Positions 17,038 through 25,317 of a stretch of DNA of 64,000 bases are shown in pieces (position 1 is the stretch's first letter; each line of letters begins with the position of its first letter). A model generated the notes under the pieces. That model was given only the letters and a program-made list of their open reading frames with translations, was not told the origin of the DNA and did not search any database. The DNA is from Streptomyces caeruleatus (lineage in GTDB: Bacteria > Actinomycetota > Actinomycetes > Streptomycetales > Streptomycetaceae). The DNA lies in the NCBI RefSeq assembly GCF_001514235.1, contig NZ_KQ948933.1:54405-118404 (forward strand), in the 5' to 3' direction. The translations under genes and the position numbers were made by a program.

Positions 17038-18387
17038 TCATCCGCGCAGGGCTTCGACGGCGTCCGCGAGGGCTTGCGGCACATCCGGTACGAGGGCGTG
17101 GACCCCGTCCCGCACGACGTGCCGACCTCCCACGACCGTATGCGACACGTCTGCTGCCGACGCGGCGAATACGGCCGTCTCGGCCCCGAGCCGCGGAAGC
17201 GGCCCTGCCGTCCTGACCGAGTCGAGCGCGACGGTGGTGAAGTCGGCGAGCGCGCCGGCCTCCAGGGTGCCCGCGCCGTCCCAGCCGAGGGCCGCGTGGC
17301 CGTCGGCCGAGGCCGCCCGCAGAAGGGCGGCCGCCGTCCAGTGACCCCGCCTGCGGGTGCGCAGGCGCTCGTTCAGCTCCATCGCGCGGGCCTCTTCGAG
17401 CAGGTCGATCACGGCGTGGCTGTCGGAGCCGAGGGAGAGCGGGGAGCCGGCCTTCTGCAGGGCGACAGCGGGTCCGATGCCGTCGGCGAGGTCCCGTTCG
17501 GTGGTCGGGCACATGCAGGTGCCGGTGCCGCTGCCGCCGATGAGGGCGATGTCCTCGTCGGTGAGGTGGGTGTTGTGGACGCCGGTGGTGCGCGGCCCGA
17601 GGACTCCGTGGTCGGCGAGCAGCCGGGTGGGCGTGCAGCCGTGGGCCTCCCGGCAGGCGTCGTTCTCGGCGGTCTGCTCGGACAGATGGACATGGAGCGG
17701 GGCCCGCCGCTCCTCGGCCCACCGCGCCACGGTCGCCAACTGGTCGGCGGGCACGGCCCGTACGGAGTGGATCGCCGCCCCGATCCGTGCGTGATCCCGG
17801 TCCTTGAGAACTGAACAGCGTTCGGCCCAGGCCTCGGCCGTCCCGTCGGAGAAGCGGAGCTGGTGGTGGTCGGGAGCCTGCCCGAAGCCGGAGGAGAGAT
17901 AGGCGGTGTCGAGGAGGGTGATGCGGACACCGGCTTCGGCGGCGGCCTCGACGAGGGCCTCGCCCATCGCGTTGGGGTCGGCGTAGGGGGTGCCGCCGGG
18001 AGCGTGGTGCACGTAGTGGAACTCGCCGACGCTCGTGATGCCGGCCAGCGCCATCTCCGCGTACACCGCGCGGGCGAGCGCGCGGTAGGTCTCCGGGGTC
18101 AGCCGGTCGGCGGTGGCGTACATGACCTCGCGCCAGGTCCAGAAGGTGCCGGAGCCGACCTGGACGGTGGAGCGCAGGGCGCGGTGGAAGGCGTGCGAGT
18201 GGGCGTTGGACAGACCCGGGAGGGTCAGGCCGCGCAGGACCTCGGCGCCGGGCGGCGGGGTCGGGACGTCGGTCCGGACGGCGGTGACGCGGCCGTCCTG
18301 GACGTCGAGGGCGACGCCCGGCTCGACGTGGGTGTCGAGCCAGGCGTGCTCCAGCCAGTACGTACGGGTCCGCTGGGTGGGCGTCAC
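17038..18387 (-). CDS. hutF: HutF, N-formimino-L-glutamate deiminase
   Basis: Converts N-formimino-L-glutamate to N-formyl-L-glutamate and ammonia, the branch of histidine degradation that avoids tetrahydrofolate. It is a 449-residue amidohydrolase-superfamily protein starting with GTG at 18387, in a GTGA overlap with the upstream gene. Family motifs include LPGLSNAHSHAFHRALR (metal ligands), IGAAIHSVRAVP, LHVHLSEQ and LSLGSDSHAVIDLLEEAR. The length matches known formimidoylglutamate deiminases of about 450 residues. Its product needs a deformylase, and the M20 hydrolase immediately upstream is the likely supplier. Confidence 0.94.
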   Translation of the reverse strand: MTPTQRTRTYWLEHAWLDTHVEPGVALDVQDGRVTAVRTDVPTPPPGAEVLRGLTLPGLSNAHSHAFHRALRSTVQVGSGTFWTWREVMYATADRLTPETYRALARAVYAEMALAGITSVGEFHYVHHAPGGTPYADPNAMGEALVEAAAEAGVRITLLDTAYLSSGFGQAPDHHQLRFSDGTAEAWAERCSVLKDRDHARIGAAIHSVRAVPADQLATVARWAEERRAPLHVHLSEQTAENDACREAHGCTPTRLLADHGVLGPRTTGVHNTHLTDEDIALIGGSGTGTCMCPTTERDLADGIGPAVALQKAGSPLSLGSDSHAVIDLLEEARAMELNERLRTRRRGHWTAAALLRAASADGHAALGWDGAGTLEAGALADFTTVALDSVRTAGPLPRLGAETAVFAASAADVSHTVVGGRHVVRDGVHALVPDVPQALADAVEALRG

Positions 18388-19733
18388 GTGCAGGCCAGTC
18401 CTTCCAGTACGTCGGCGAGGGCGGTCACTCCGGCCACGCAGTCGTCCTCGGCTGCGAACTCGGCCGGGGAGTGCGAGACGCCCGTGGGGTTGCGCACGAA
18501 CAGCATGGCGGTCGGGATGGTCCCGGACAGGATTCCGGCGTCGTGTCCGGCACCCGTACCCAGGACGGGCACGGTGATGTCGGTGTGCTTGCCGAGGATG
18601 CGGGCCAGTTCGTCGCGCAGGGCGTGGTCGAACTCGACGACGGGCGTGAAGGACTCGCGGACGACGTCGAGGTCGATGCCGTGGGCCGCCGCGTAGTCCC
18701 GGGCCGCCTGCTCGATGCCGCCGACCACGCGGTCGAGGCTCGCCTGGTCCTCGGCACGAGAGTCGAGCCAGCCGCGCACCAGGGAGGGGATGGCGTTGAC
18801 GCCGTTGGGCTCGACGGAGATCTTGCCGAAGGTGGCCACGGCACCGGCGAGTTCGGCCTCGTGGCGGGCGGCGAGCACGGTCTCGGCGTACGACAGCATG
18901 GGGTCGCGCCGGTCCACGAGGCGGGTGGTGCCGGCGTGGTTGGCCTCGCCCCGGAAGTCGAACCGCCACCGCCCGTGCGGCCAGATGGCGCTGGCGATCC
19001 CGACCCGGTCCCCGGACAGGTCCAGCGCCCGGCCCTGCTCGACATGCAGCTCGACGAACGCGCCGATCCGGCCGAGCCGCTCGGGGTCGGCCCCGATGGC
19101 CTCGGGGTCGTACCCCGCGGCCTCCATGGCCCGGGGCAGGCTGACCCCGTCGCCGTCGGTCAGCTTCTGCGCACCCTCGACGGTGAGCTGCCCCGCGGTG
19201 AGCCGCGACCCCACACAGGCGAGCCCGAACCGCGCTCCCTCCTCGTCGCCGAAGTTGACGACGGCGAGCGGCTTGGTGAAGTGGACGCCCCTGCCGAGCA
19301 GTTCGTCGAGCGCGGCGAAGGACGACACGACGCCCAGGGGCCCGTCGAAGGCACCCCCGTCCGGCACGGAGTCCAGATGGGACCCGGTGACCACGGCGTC
19401 CCCGGCGGCAGGGTCCCCGAGCCAGGCCCACTGGTTCCCGTTCCGGTCGACCTCGTAGCCGAGCCCGCGCGCCTCCGCCTGCTGCTTGAACCAGGCCCGG
19501 CATTCGAGATCGACACCGGTCCAGGCGAAGCGCCGGTAGCCACGGGAGTCGGGGTGCCGGCCGATGGGGAGCAGCTCGCGCCACATCTCGTGGAAGGAAT
19601 CGCCCACGACGGGTTGTGCCCCGTCGCCCCGCACAGGCTGTGGGAAGTCGCTCCGCGGGGCGATGGGGGTCCCCCCGCTCGAACGAAGTTGAGAGTGGGG
19701 GAGGGTGGGCACGGCGCTGTCTTTCTGGGTCAC
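18384..19733 (-). CDS. M20-family amidohydrolase in the hut operon (allantoate amidohydrolase-like; probable N-formylglutamate deformylase)
   Basis: A zinc peptidase-fold hydrolase of the allantoate/N-carbamoyl-amino-acid amidohydrolase group, with VVTGSHLDSVPDGGAFDGPLG (metal His and Asp), FGDEEGARFG (catalytic Glu pair), FVELHVEQG and HAGTTRLVDRRDP, then GAGHDAGIL. Allantoate enzymes are known for ureide breakdown, but here it sits between hutU and hutF with stop-start overlaps on both sides. I therefore infer that it removes the formyl group from N-formylglutamate, since no HutG is present. The GTG at 19733 is coupled to hutU. The first 42 residues are unconserved and include a dispersed hairpin element, so a GTG at 19607 (407 residues, nearer family length) is the alternative start. 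Confidence 0.85.
   Translation of the reverse strand: MTQKDSAVPTLPHSQLRSSGGTPIAPRSDFPQPVRGDGAQPVVGDSFHEMWRELLPIGRHPDSRGYRRFAWTGVDLECRAWFKQQAEARGLGYEVDRNGNQWAWLGDPAAGDAVVTGSHLDSVPDGGAFDGPLGVVSSFAALDELLGRGVHFTKPLAVVNFGDEEGARFGLACVGSRLTAGQLTVEGAQKLTDGDGVSLPRAMEAAGYDPEAIGADPERLGRIGAFVELHVEQGRALDLSGDRVGIASAIWPHGRWRFDFRGEANHAGTTRLVDRRDPMLSYAETVLAARHEAELAGAVATFGKISVEPNGVNAIPSLVRGWLDSRAEDQASLDRVVGGIEQAARDYAAAHGIDLDVVRESFTPVVEFDHALRDELARILGKHTDITVPVLGTGAGHDAGILSGTIPTAMLFVRNPTGVSHSPAEFAAEDDCVAGVTALADVLEGLACT
19658..19706 (-). repeat. Dispersed GC-rich hairpin element inside the M20 reading frame
   Basis: Read on the minus strand, CTCCCCCACTCTCAACTTCG and then GAGCGGGGGGACCCCCATCG matches, as I recall, a repeat family scattered through Streptomyces intergenic regions. 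Here it falls between the hutU stop and the conserved core of the M20 gene. It is translated as part of the N-terminal extension if the coupled GTG is used. Confidence 0.6.
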
Positions 19734-21394
19734 GCCTCGTCACCCTCGCGCATCGGCACCCGCACGCCCCGCTCGTCGGCGACGGAGTCCGCGATGTCGT
19801 AGCCCGCGTCGACGTGCCGGATGACGCCCATCCCGGGGTCGTTCGTCAGCACCCGGCGGATCTTCTCGCCGCCGAGCTTCGTACCGTCGGCCACGGTCAC
19901 CTGCCCGGCGTGGATGGAGCGCCCCATACCGACGCCGCCGCCGTGGTGGAGGGAGACCCAGGAGGCGCCCGAGGCCACGTTCACCATGGCGTTCAGCAGC
20001 GGCCAGTCGGCGATGGCGTCGGAGCCGTCGAGCATGGCCTCGGTCTCGCGGTAGGGCGAGGCGACGGATCCGCAGTCGAGGTGGTCGCGCCCGATCGCCA
20101 GCGGCGCCGCCAGCTCACCGCTCGCCACCATGTCGTTGAACCGCTCGCCCGCCTTGTCCCGCTCCCCGTACCCGAGCCAGCAGATACGCGCGGGCAGGCC
20201 CTGGAAGTGGACCCGCTCGCCGGCCATCTTGATCCAGCGGGCGAGGGACTCGTTCTCGGGGAAGAGGTCGAGGATCGCCTTGTCGGTCCTGGCGATGTCG
20301 GCGGGGTCGCCGGACAGGGCCGCCCAGCGGAAGGGGCCCTTGCCCTCGCAGAACAGGGGGCGGATGTAGGCGGGGACGAAACCGGGGAAGGCGAACGCCC
20401 GCTCGTACCCGGCGAGTTGGGCCTCGCCGCGGATCGAGTTGCCGTAGTCGAAGACCTCGGCGCCGGCGTCCATGAAGCCGACCATGGCCTCGACGTGCTT
20501 CGCCATGGACTCGCGGGCGCGGGTGGTGAACCCGGCCGGGTCCTTCGCGGCGGCGTCGGCCATGTCCTCGAAGGCGAGGCCGACGGGGAGGTAGGCCAGC
20601 GGGTCGTGGGCGGAGGTCTGGTCGGTCACGATGTCGATGGGGGCGCCCTCGGCGAGCATCTGCGGGAGCAGCTCGGCGGCGTTGCCCAGCAGGCCGATGG
20701 AGAGCGGGCGGCGGGCGTCACGGGCCTCGGTGGCGAGCTGGAGCGCGTGGGCGAGGTTGTCGGCCTTCACGTCCAGGTACCGGTGCTCGATGCGCCGCTC
20801 GATGGCGCGGGGGTCGCAGTCGACGCAGATCGCGACGCCGTCGTTCATGGTGACGGCGAGCGGCTGGGCGCCGCCCATCCCGCCGAGGCCGGCGGTGAGG
20901 GTGATCGTGCCGGCGAGGGTGCCGCCGAACTTCTTCGCGGCGACGGCGGCGAAGGTCTCGTAGGTGCCCTGGAGGATGCCCTGGGTGCCGATGTAGATCC
21001 AGGAGCCGGCGGTCATCTGGCCGTACATGGTGAGGCCGAGGGCCTCCAGGCGGCGGAACTCCTCCCAGTTGGCCCAGTCGCCGACGAGGTTGGAGTTGGC
21101 GATGAGGACGCGCGGGGCCCACTCGTGGGTCTGCATGACGCCGACGGGGCGGCCGGACTGGACGAGCATCGTCTCGTCCTGCTTCAGCCCCTTCAGTGTG
21201 CGCACCATCGCGTCGAAGGAGCGCCAGTCGCGGGCCGCCTTGCCGGTGCCGCCGTAGACGACGAGCTTGTCGGGGTGCTCGGCGACCTCGGGGTCGAGGT
21301 TGTTCTGGAGCATCCGCAGGGCGGCTTCCTGCTGCCATCCCAGGGCACTCAGTTCCGTACCGCGCGGCGCTCGGACGGGGCGGGGTCCTGACAT
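19730..21394 (-). CDS. hutU: HutU, urocanate hydratase
   Basis: NAD-dependent enzyme adding water to urocanate to give 4-imidazolone-5-propionate. It has 554 residues from the ATG at 21394 (MSGPRPVRAPRG), which follows GGGAGG at good spacing; the 17 upstream codons have no ribosome site. Signatures include VYGGTGKAARDW, QTHEWAPRVLIANSNLVGDWANW, TLTAGLGGMGGAQPLA (NAD-binding Rossmann loop), FDYGNSIRGEAQLAG and HLDCGSVASPYRETE, which contains the active-site Cys of the family. It is the first gene of the hut operon, with a promoter in the spacer to the diverging decarboxylase. No canonical hutH is in the window. Confidence 0.97.
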   Translation of the reverse strand: MSGPRPVRAPRGTELSALGWQQEAALRMLQNNLDPEVAEHPDKLVVYGGTGKAARDWRSFDAMVRTLKGLKQDETMLVQSGRPVGVMQTHEWAPRVLIANSNLVGDWANWEEFRRLEALGLTMYGQMTAGSWIYIGTQGILQGTYETFAAVAAKKFGGTLAGTITLTAGLGGMGGAQPLAVTMNDGVAICVDCDPRAIERRIEHRYLDVKADNLAHALQLATEARDARRPLSIGLLGNAAELLPQMLAEGAPIDIVTDQTSAHDPLAYLPVGLAFEDMADAAAKDPAGFTTRARESMAKHVEAMVGFMDAGAEVFDYGNSIRGEAQLAGYERAFAFPGFVPAYIRPLFCEGKGPFRWAALSGDPADIARTDKAILDLFPENESLARWIKMAGERVHFQGLPARICWLGYGERDKAGERFNDMVASGELAAPLAIGRDHLDCGSVASPYRETEAMLDGSDAIADWPLLNAMVNVASGASWVSLHHGGGVGMGRSIHAGQVTVADGTKLGGEKIRRVLTNDPGMGVIRHVDAGYDIADSVADERGVRVPMREGDEA

Positions 21395-21445
21395 GGTCTG
21401 CCTCCCAGCGGACTGTGACTGCGAACTGTTGAGGTGGATATTCAC

Positions 21446-21474
21446 ATCCTGACCCGCTGAATAGAACTAGTCAA
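21446..21474 (-). promoter_or_regulatory. Candidate vegetative promoter of the hut operon
   Basis: On the minus strand TTGACT (21469-21474) and CAGGAT (21446-21451) are 17 bases apart, close to a HrdB-type promoter. It lies 52 bases upstream of the hutU ATG. The ACTAGT palindrome overlaps the -35 end and could serve an operator. Confidence 0.5.
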
Positions 21475-21555
21475 TACGTTCGCGGGCCAGCACGCGCGCG
21501 TCCTGGATGTTTGGCTGGACGCATGGGCTCGCACGACGACATGACGGGGGATGCC

Positions 21556-22923
21556 ATGGACACCGCAGTGCACGACGCCGAGCGGGTGGCCCGGCGGGAC
21601 GACGCCGTGCGGGCGGCGGTGGAACAGGGGCTGCTGGCCCCCGGCTCCCCCCTCGTCGGCCTGCTGGACGTCACCGGCATCCGGGAGTCGGCGGCCGCGC
21701 TGCGGGCGGCGTTCGACGCGTTGGTGGCACCGGGCACGCCGGTGCTGCACGCCTTCGCGGTGAAGGCGACCCCGCTGGTGCCGGTGCTGCGGCTGCTGCG
21801 CGAGGAGGGCATCGGCGCGGAGGTGGCGAGCCCGGGTGAGCTGGCGTTGGCGCGGGCGGCGGGGCTGCGGCCGGAGATGACGGTGCTGGACTCGCCCGCC
21901 AAGACGCCGGCCGAGCTGCGGGAGGCCCTGGCGCTGGGTATCGCGGTCAACGCGGACAACCCGCAGGAGCTGGACCGTATCGACGCTCTGATGAGGTCGG
22001 CCACTAGTCGCTCACCGCTCGGGATCCGGGTGAACCCGCAGGTCGGAGGGGGTTCCATCGAGGCGACGTCCACGGCCACGGCGACGTCGAAGTTCGGGGT
22101 GGCGCTGCGCGACGAGGGGGCGCGGGAGTGGGTCGTACGGGCGTACCAGGACCGTCCGTGGCTGACGCGGCTGCATGCGCACACCGGCTCGCAGGGCATC
22201 CCGCTGTCGCTGATGGCGCAGGGGGTCGCGGCGGCGTACGCGCTCGCCGAGGAGATCAACCGGCGGATCGGGCGGCGGCAGATCACCACGCTCGACATCG
22301 GCGGCGGACTGCCGGTGAACTTCGCGTCGGACGCGACCACGCCGACGTACGCGCAGTACGCGCGGCTGCTGGGCGAGGCGGTGCCGGGGCTGTTCGACGG
22401 GCGGTACGGGCTGGTCACGGAGTTCGGGCGGTCGCTGCTCGCCAAGCACGGGACGGTCGTGGCGCGGGTCGAGTACGCCAAGAGCGCGGGCGGGCGGCCG
22501 GTGGCGGTGACGCACGCGGGTGTGCAGGTCGCCACGCGGACGGTGTACGCGCCGGGGAGCTGGCCGCTGCGGATCGGCGCGTACGACGGCAAGGGGCGCC
22601 CGAAGGAGGGTCCGGCGGTGGTGCAGGACGTGGCGGGGCCGGCCTGCTTCTCGGGCGATCTGCTGGCCGAGGGGGCCACGCTGCCGCTGCTGGAGCAGGG
22701 GGACCACGCGGCGGCGCTGGACACGGGGGCGTACTACTTCGCGCACCACTACGCGTACAACTCCCTGGCCCGGCCCGGCATCTACGGCTTCACGCCGGAC
22801 GGGGCCGGGGGCATCGACTTCGCGACGGTCCGCGAGGCGCAGTCGCTCGACGAGATCGTGGCCGAATCCGGAGGGGCGCACGCGGCCTCGCTCACCACCC
22901 TGACCACGTCGAAGCGCCGTTGA
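21556..22923 (+). CDS. PLP-dependent decarboxylase of the ODC/DAP-decarboxylase fold
   Basis: A fold-type III PLP enzyme of about 455 residues. The PLP-lysine is in LHAFAVKATPLVPVL, the glycine-rich phosphate site in TLDIGGGLPVNF, and HAHTGSQG is present. The C-terminal beta domain has ALDTGAYYFAHHYAYNSLARPGIYG. This differs from housekeeping LysA, so the substrate is likely another basic or aromatic amino acid. Being divergent to hutU, a role near histidine metabolism is tempting but unproven. I chose the ATG at 21556, with GGGGG five bases before it, over in-frame ATGs at 21511 and 21541. Confidence 0.85.
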   Translation: MDTAVHDAERVARRDDAVRAAVEQGLLAPGSPLVGLLDVTGIRESAAALRAAFDALVAPGTPVLHAFAVKATPLVPVLRLLREEGIGAEVASPGELALARAAGLRPEMTVLDSPAKTPAELREALALGIAVNADNPQELDRIDALMRSATSRSPLGIRVNPQVGGGSIEATSTATATSKFGVALRDEGAREWVVRAYQDRPWLTRLHAHTGSQGIPLSLMAQGVAAAYALAEEINRRIGRRQITTLDIGGGLPVNFASDATTPTYAQYARLLGEAVPGLFDGRYGLVTEFGRSLLAKHGTVVARVEYAKSAGGRPVAVTHAGVQVATRTVYAPGSWPLRIGAYDGKGRPKEGPAVVQDVAGPACFSGDLLAEGATLPLLEQGDHAAALDTGAYYFAHHYAYNSLARPGIYGFTPDGAGGIDFATVREAQSLDEIVAESGGAHAASLTTLTTSKRR

Positions 22924-23105
22924 CGCAGGCCGATCCGGAGCTGTAGTCCATACGCGATCAAGTCACGCGAAAACAGGGTCAGTCGACCCACCCTAGTCAC
23001 TCGGCGCATGTTCCACTGGAAAATGCCCGAACGCTCACTCGCCGCACACACGTTGCGTAGTTTGGCCGTCACTCAGCCGGACCCCGAGGCGGGAGGGGAG
23101 CGACG

Positions 23106-23498
23106 GTGCCCGGAATCGACGAGTGCTTGCTGGAGACGATGCGGTTGCCCGGTGCGCGGGGCGCCGCGCTGGTCGACTGGACGAGCGGACTGGCCCTGGG
23201 CACGGTGGGCGATCCTCCGGGCGGTGATCACGAGACGGCGGCGGCCGAGGCGGCGGAGCTGGCGCGGCTGGCCGCCGAGCAGCACGCGTTCGGCCCGGGC
23301 GACGGCACCGACGCCCTGGATCCGCCCGTCGAGGACCTGATCCTCAGCAACCGGGACAGCTACCACGTGCTGCGGTTCGTGCCGACGTCCTTCGACAGCA
23401 GCGTGTTCCTGTACCTGTGGCTGGCCCGCGCCGACGGCAATCTGGCGCTGGCCCGCATCCGGCTCGGCGAGATGGCCGAACGGCTGGTGCTGGGATGA
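23106..23498 (+). CDS. Roadblock/LC7-domain protein A
   Basis: 130 residues, GTG start at 23106 behind GGAGGGGAG. It has the compact Roadblock/LC7 fold: LPGARGAALVDWTSGLALGTV, then VEDLILSNRDSYHVLRFV, then SSVFLYLWLARADGNLALARIRL. Such proteins bind or regulate small Ras-like GTPases (MglB type), and in Streptomyces conservons they form a set with a sensor kinase, DUF742 and a GTPase. None of those partners is here. It resembles the third Roadblock protein of this cluster (24920-25294) in both end motifs. Its stop overlaps the next start (ATGA). Confidence 0.88.
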   Translation: MPGIDECLLETMRLPGARGAALVDWTSGLALGTVGDPPGGDHETAAAEAAELARLAAEQHAFGPGDGTDALDPPVEDLILSNRDSYHVLRFVPTSFDSSVFLYLWLARADGNLALARIRLGEMAERLVLG

Positions 23499-24289
23499 CC
23501 ATGGTCGGAACCACCCCGCCACCCCGGCTGCCGGTCCGGGACCGGGCCACGGCGCACCAGCGGGTCGGCGCCGGTGTCTCGCCGATGCTGACCCGGCTCG
23601 CCGAGGAGCGGGCCACCGGTGTCCTGGACCGCGAGCACGGCACGCTCCACCTCGCCGAGGGCCGGGTGGTCCACGCCGAGAGTCCGCTCGCGCCCGGCCT
23701 CGCCGAGCTGCTCACCGCCCACGGCACCCTCGCCGCCGAAGCCTGGCGGGACGCCGAGGACAGCGAGGACGAGGGGCGGCTCGTGCGGTACGGGGTCACG
23801 CCGGGCGCGCTGGAGCTGGCGCAGGTCGGCGCGCTGTACGACGCCGCGTACTTCGCCCTGGCGCCGAGCAGTACGCCGGGGCGCTTCCGCTACGGCGCCG
23901 CGCACTGGCTCGCCTCGGTGCATCCGGTGCCGGTCGCGGCGCTGGAGCGCGAGATGCTGCGCCGGCGCGCCCTGCTGCGCCGCATCTGGCCCGACCCGGC
24001 GACCGACGGCGCGCCTCTGGTCCGCGCCGACCCGGTCGCGGCCCCCGCGGTGCCGACCCGGCAGGCCGCCGTACTGGAACGGGTGGACGGCGTGCGCAGG
24101 GCCGTGGACATCGCGCGGGAGCTGGGCCGGCCGGCGTTCCACACGCTGGTGCACATAAGGCGGCTGGCCGCGGCGGGGCTGGTCGCCCCGCAGCCGCCGC
24201 CCGCCCCGGACCCGCCGCCCGCCGACATCGCCGCCGACCCCTATGTCGCGCTGCTGAAGAGGGTCAGGGATGCGCTGGAGGCCCTTTGA
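23495..24289 (+). CDS. PATAN/DUF4388-like protein with C-terminal winged helix
   Basis: 264 residues, ATG at 23495 overlapping the stop of the Roadblock gene before it. The N-terminal 70 residues (LTRLAEERATGVLDREHGTLHLAEGRVVHAES) look like a PATAN/DUF4388 domain, an adaptor found in two-component and Mgl-type systems. The middle is helical, and residues of about 185-225 (AAVLERVDGVRRAVDIAREL then FHTLVHIRRLAAAGLV) look like a winged helix. It probably links the Roadblock proteins to a regulatory output. It is cytoplasmic, with no membrane segment. The function is not known to me. Confidence 0.75.
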   Translation: MTMVGTTPPPRLPVRDRATAHQRVGAGVSPMLTRLAEERATGVLDREHGTLHLAEGRVVHAESPLAPGLAELLTAHGTLAAEAWRDAEDSEDEGRLVRYGVTPGALELAQVGALYDAAYFALAPSSTPGRFRYGAAHWLASVHPVPVAALEREMLRRRALLRRIWPDPATDGAPLVRADPVAAPAVPTRQAAVLERVDGVRRAVDIARELGRPAFHTLVHIRRLAAAGLVAPQPPPAPDPPPADIAADPYVALLKRVRDALEAL

Positions 24290-24404
24290 CCGCAAACCGT
24301 TCGAGGACCGCAGGCCCTTGGCGGCCCGCGGTCCCGTCGAGGACCGCGAGCCGGCCGGGGTGCCTCGCCCGCCGCAGCGGTCCCGTGCCGAGAGGAGAAA
24401 CCTG

Positions 24405-24905
24405 ATGGCGGCCGAGGCCCCGATACTCGACGAGTTCCGTCGGCTCAGAGCCCGCGTGCCCCAGCTGACCGGAGCGCTCGCGGCCGGCGTGGACGGCCTC
24501 GTCCTCGCCCACGACACCCCCGGCATCGAACCGGACGGCCTGGCCGCCCTGACCGCCGCCGCGCTCGGCGTCGCGGTGCGGGTGGCGGACGCCACCGGCC
24601 GGGGCGACTTCCGCGAACTGCTCGTACGCGGGACGGACGGCTATGTGGCGACGTACGCGGCGGGCCGTACCGCCGTGCTGACGCTGCTGGCCACGGACGG
24701 CGTCAACGTCGGCCGGCTGCACCTCGAGGGCCGCCGCGCCGGGGCCCGCATCGGGGAGCTCGTCGACGCGCAGGCGACCCCGGTGCGCCGGAGCCCTGCC
24801 AAGAGCCCTGCCACGGAGCCCGCCAAACCCATGCCCACCCGCACGAAGACCGCGCGTCCCGCACGCACCACCACCGCCGACGCGCGCACCACTACCGAGA
24901 GTTGA
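24405..24905 (+). CDS. Roadblock/LC7-like protein B with basic tail
   Basis: About 166 residues from the ATG at 24405, which follows GAGGAGA. The frame is open back to an ATG at 24270 that overlaps the previous gene, so a 211-residue form is possible. The domain reads FRRLRARVPQLTGALAAGVDGLVLAHDTPGIEPDGLAALTAAAL in outline and RTAVLTLLATDGVNVGRLHLEGRR, a Roadblock-like core. The last 45 residues are Ala/Thr/Pro/Lys/Arg rich and probably disordered. It lies between the PATAN-like gene and Roadblock protein C in one plus-strand cluster. Confidence 0.75.
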   Translation: MAAEAPILDEFRRLRARVPQLTGALAAGVDGLVLAHDTPGIEPDGLAALTAAALGVAVRVADATGRGDFRELLVRGTDGYVATYAAGRTAVLTLLATDGVNVGRLHLEGRRAGARIGELVDAQATPVRRSPAKSPATEPAKPMPTRTKTARPARTTTADARTTTES

Positions 24906-24919
24906 GAGGAACACACGTC

Positions 24920-25294
24920 ATGGCCAACACCGAGACCACCCTGAAGGAATGCCTCGCCTCGATCGAGGGCGCGACCGGAGCCGCGCTCGTCGACTACACG
25001 AGCGGGATGGCGCTCGGCACACTGGGCGGCAGCAAGACCTTCGACCTCAATGTCGCCGCCGCCGGCAACACCGATGTCGTCCGCGCCAAGATGCGCACGA
25101 TGGAGCACCTCGGCCTCAAGGGCGGCATCGAGGACATCCTGATCACCCTCAGCGACCAGTACCACCTGATCCGGCTGATCGCCGGGCGCGGCGGCAACGG
25201 CCTCTTCCTGTACCTGGTCCTCGACGCCAAGCGGGCCAACCTGGCGATGGCCAGGCACCAGCTGAAGAAGATCGAGGAGGACCTGGAGGTCTGA
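24920..25294 (+). CDS. Roadblock/LC7-domain protein C
   Basis: 124 residues starting MANTETTLKECLASIEGATG, with GAGAGG upstream. It has the typical Roadblock core: GAALVDYTSGMALGTLGG, then IEDILITLSDQYHLIRLI and NGLFLYLVLDAKRANLAMAR. Its end motifs closely match Roadblock protein A, so the two are probably paralogues that could form a heterodimer. It starts 14 bases after protein B, and the cluster ends at a GAAA-loop hairpin. As in A and B, no GTPase gene accompanies it. Confidence 0.9.
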   Translation: MANTETTLKECLASIEGATGAALVDYTSGMALGTLGGSKTFDLNVAAAGNTDVVRAKMRTMEHLGLKGGIEDILITLSDQYHLIRLIAGRGGNGLFLYLVLDAKRANLAMARHQLKKIEEDLEV

Positions 25295-25298
25295 CCCG

Positions 25299-25316
25299 CC
25301 CCGGCCGAAAGGCCGG
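25299..25316. terminator. Hairpin terminator between convergent genes
   Basis: A CCGGCC-GAAA-GGCCGG stem-loop with a GAAA tetraloop lies in the 23 bases separating Roadblock protein C from the minus-strand membrane protein. Confidence 0.6.
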
Positions 25317-25317
25317 G

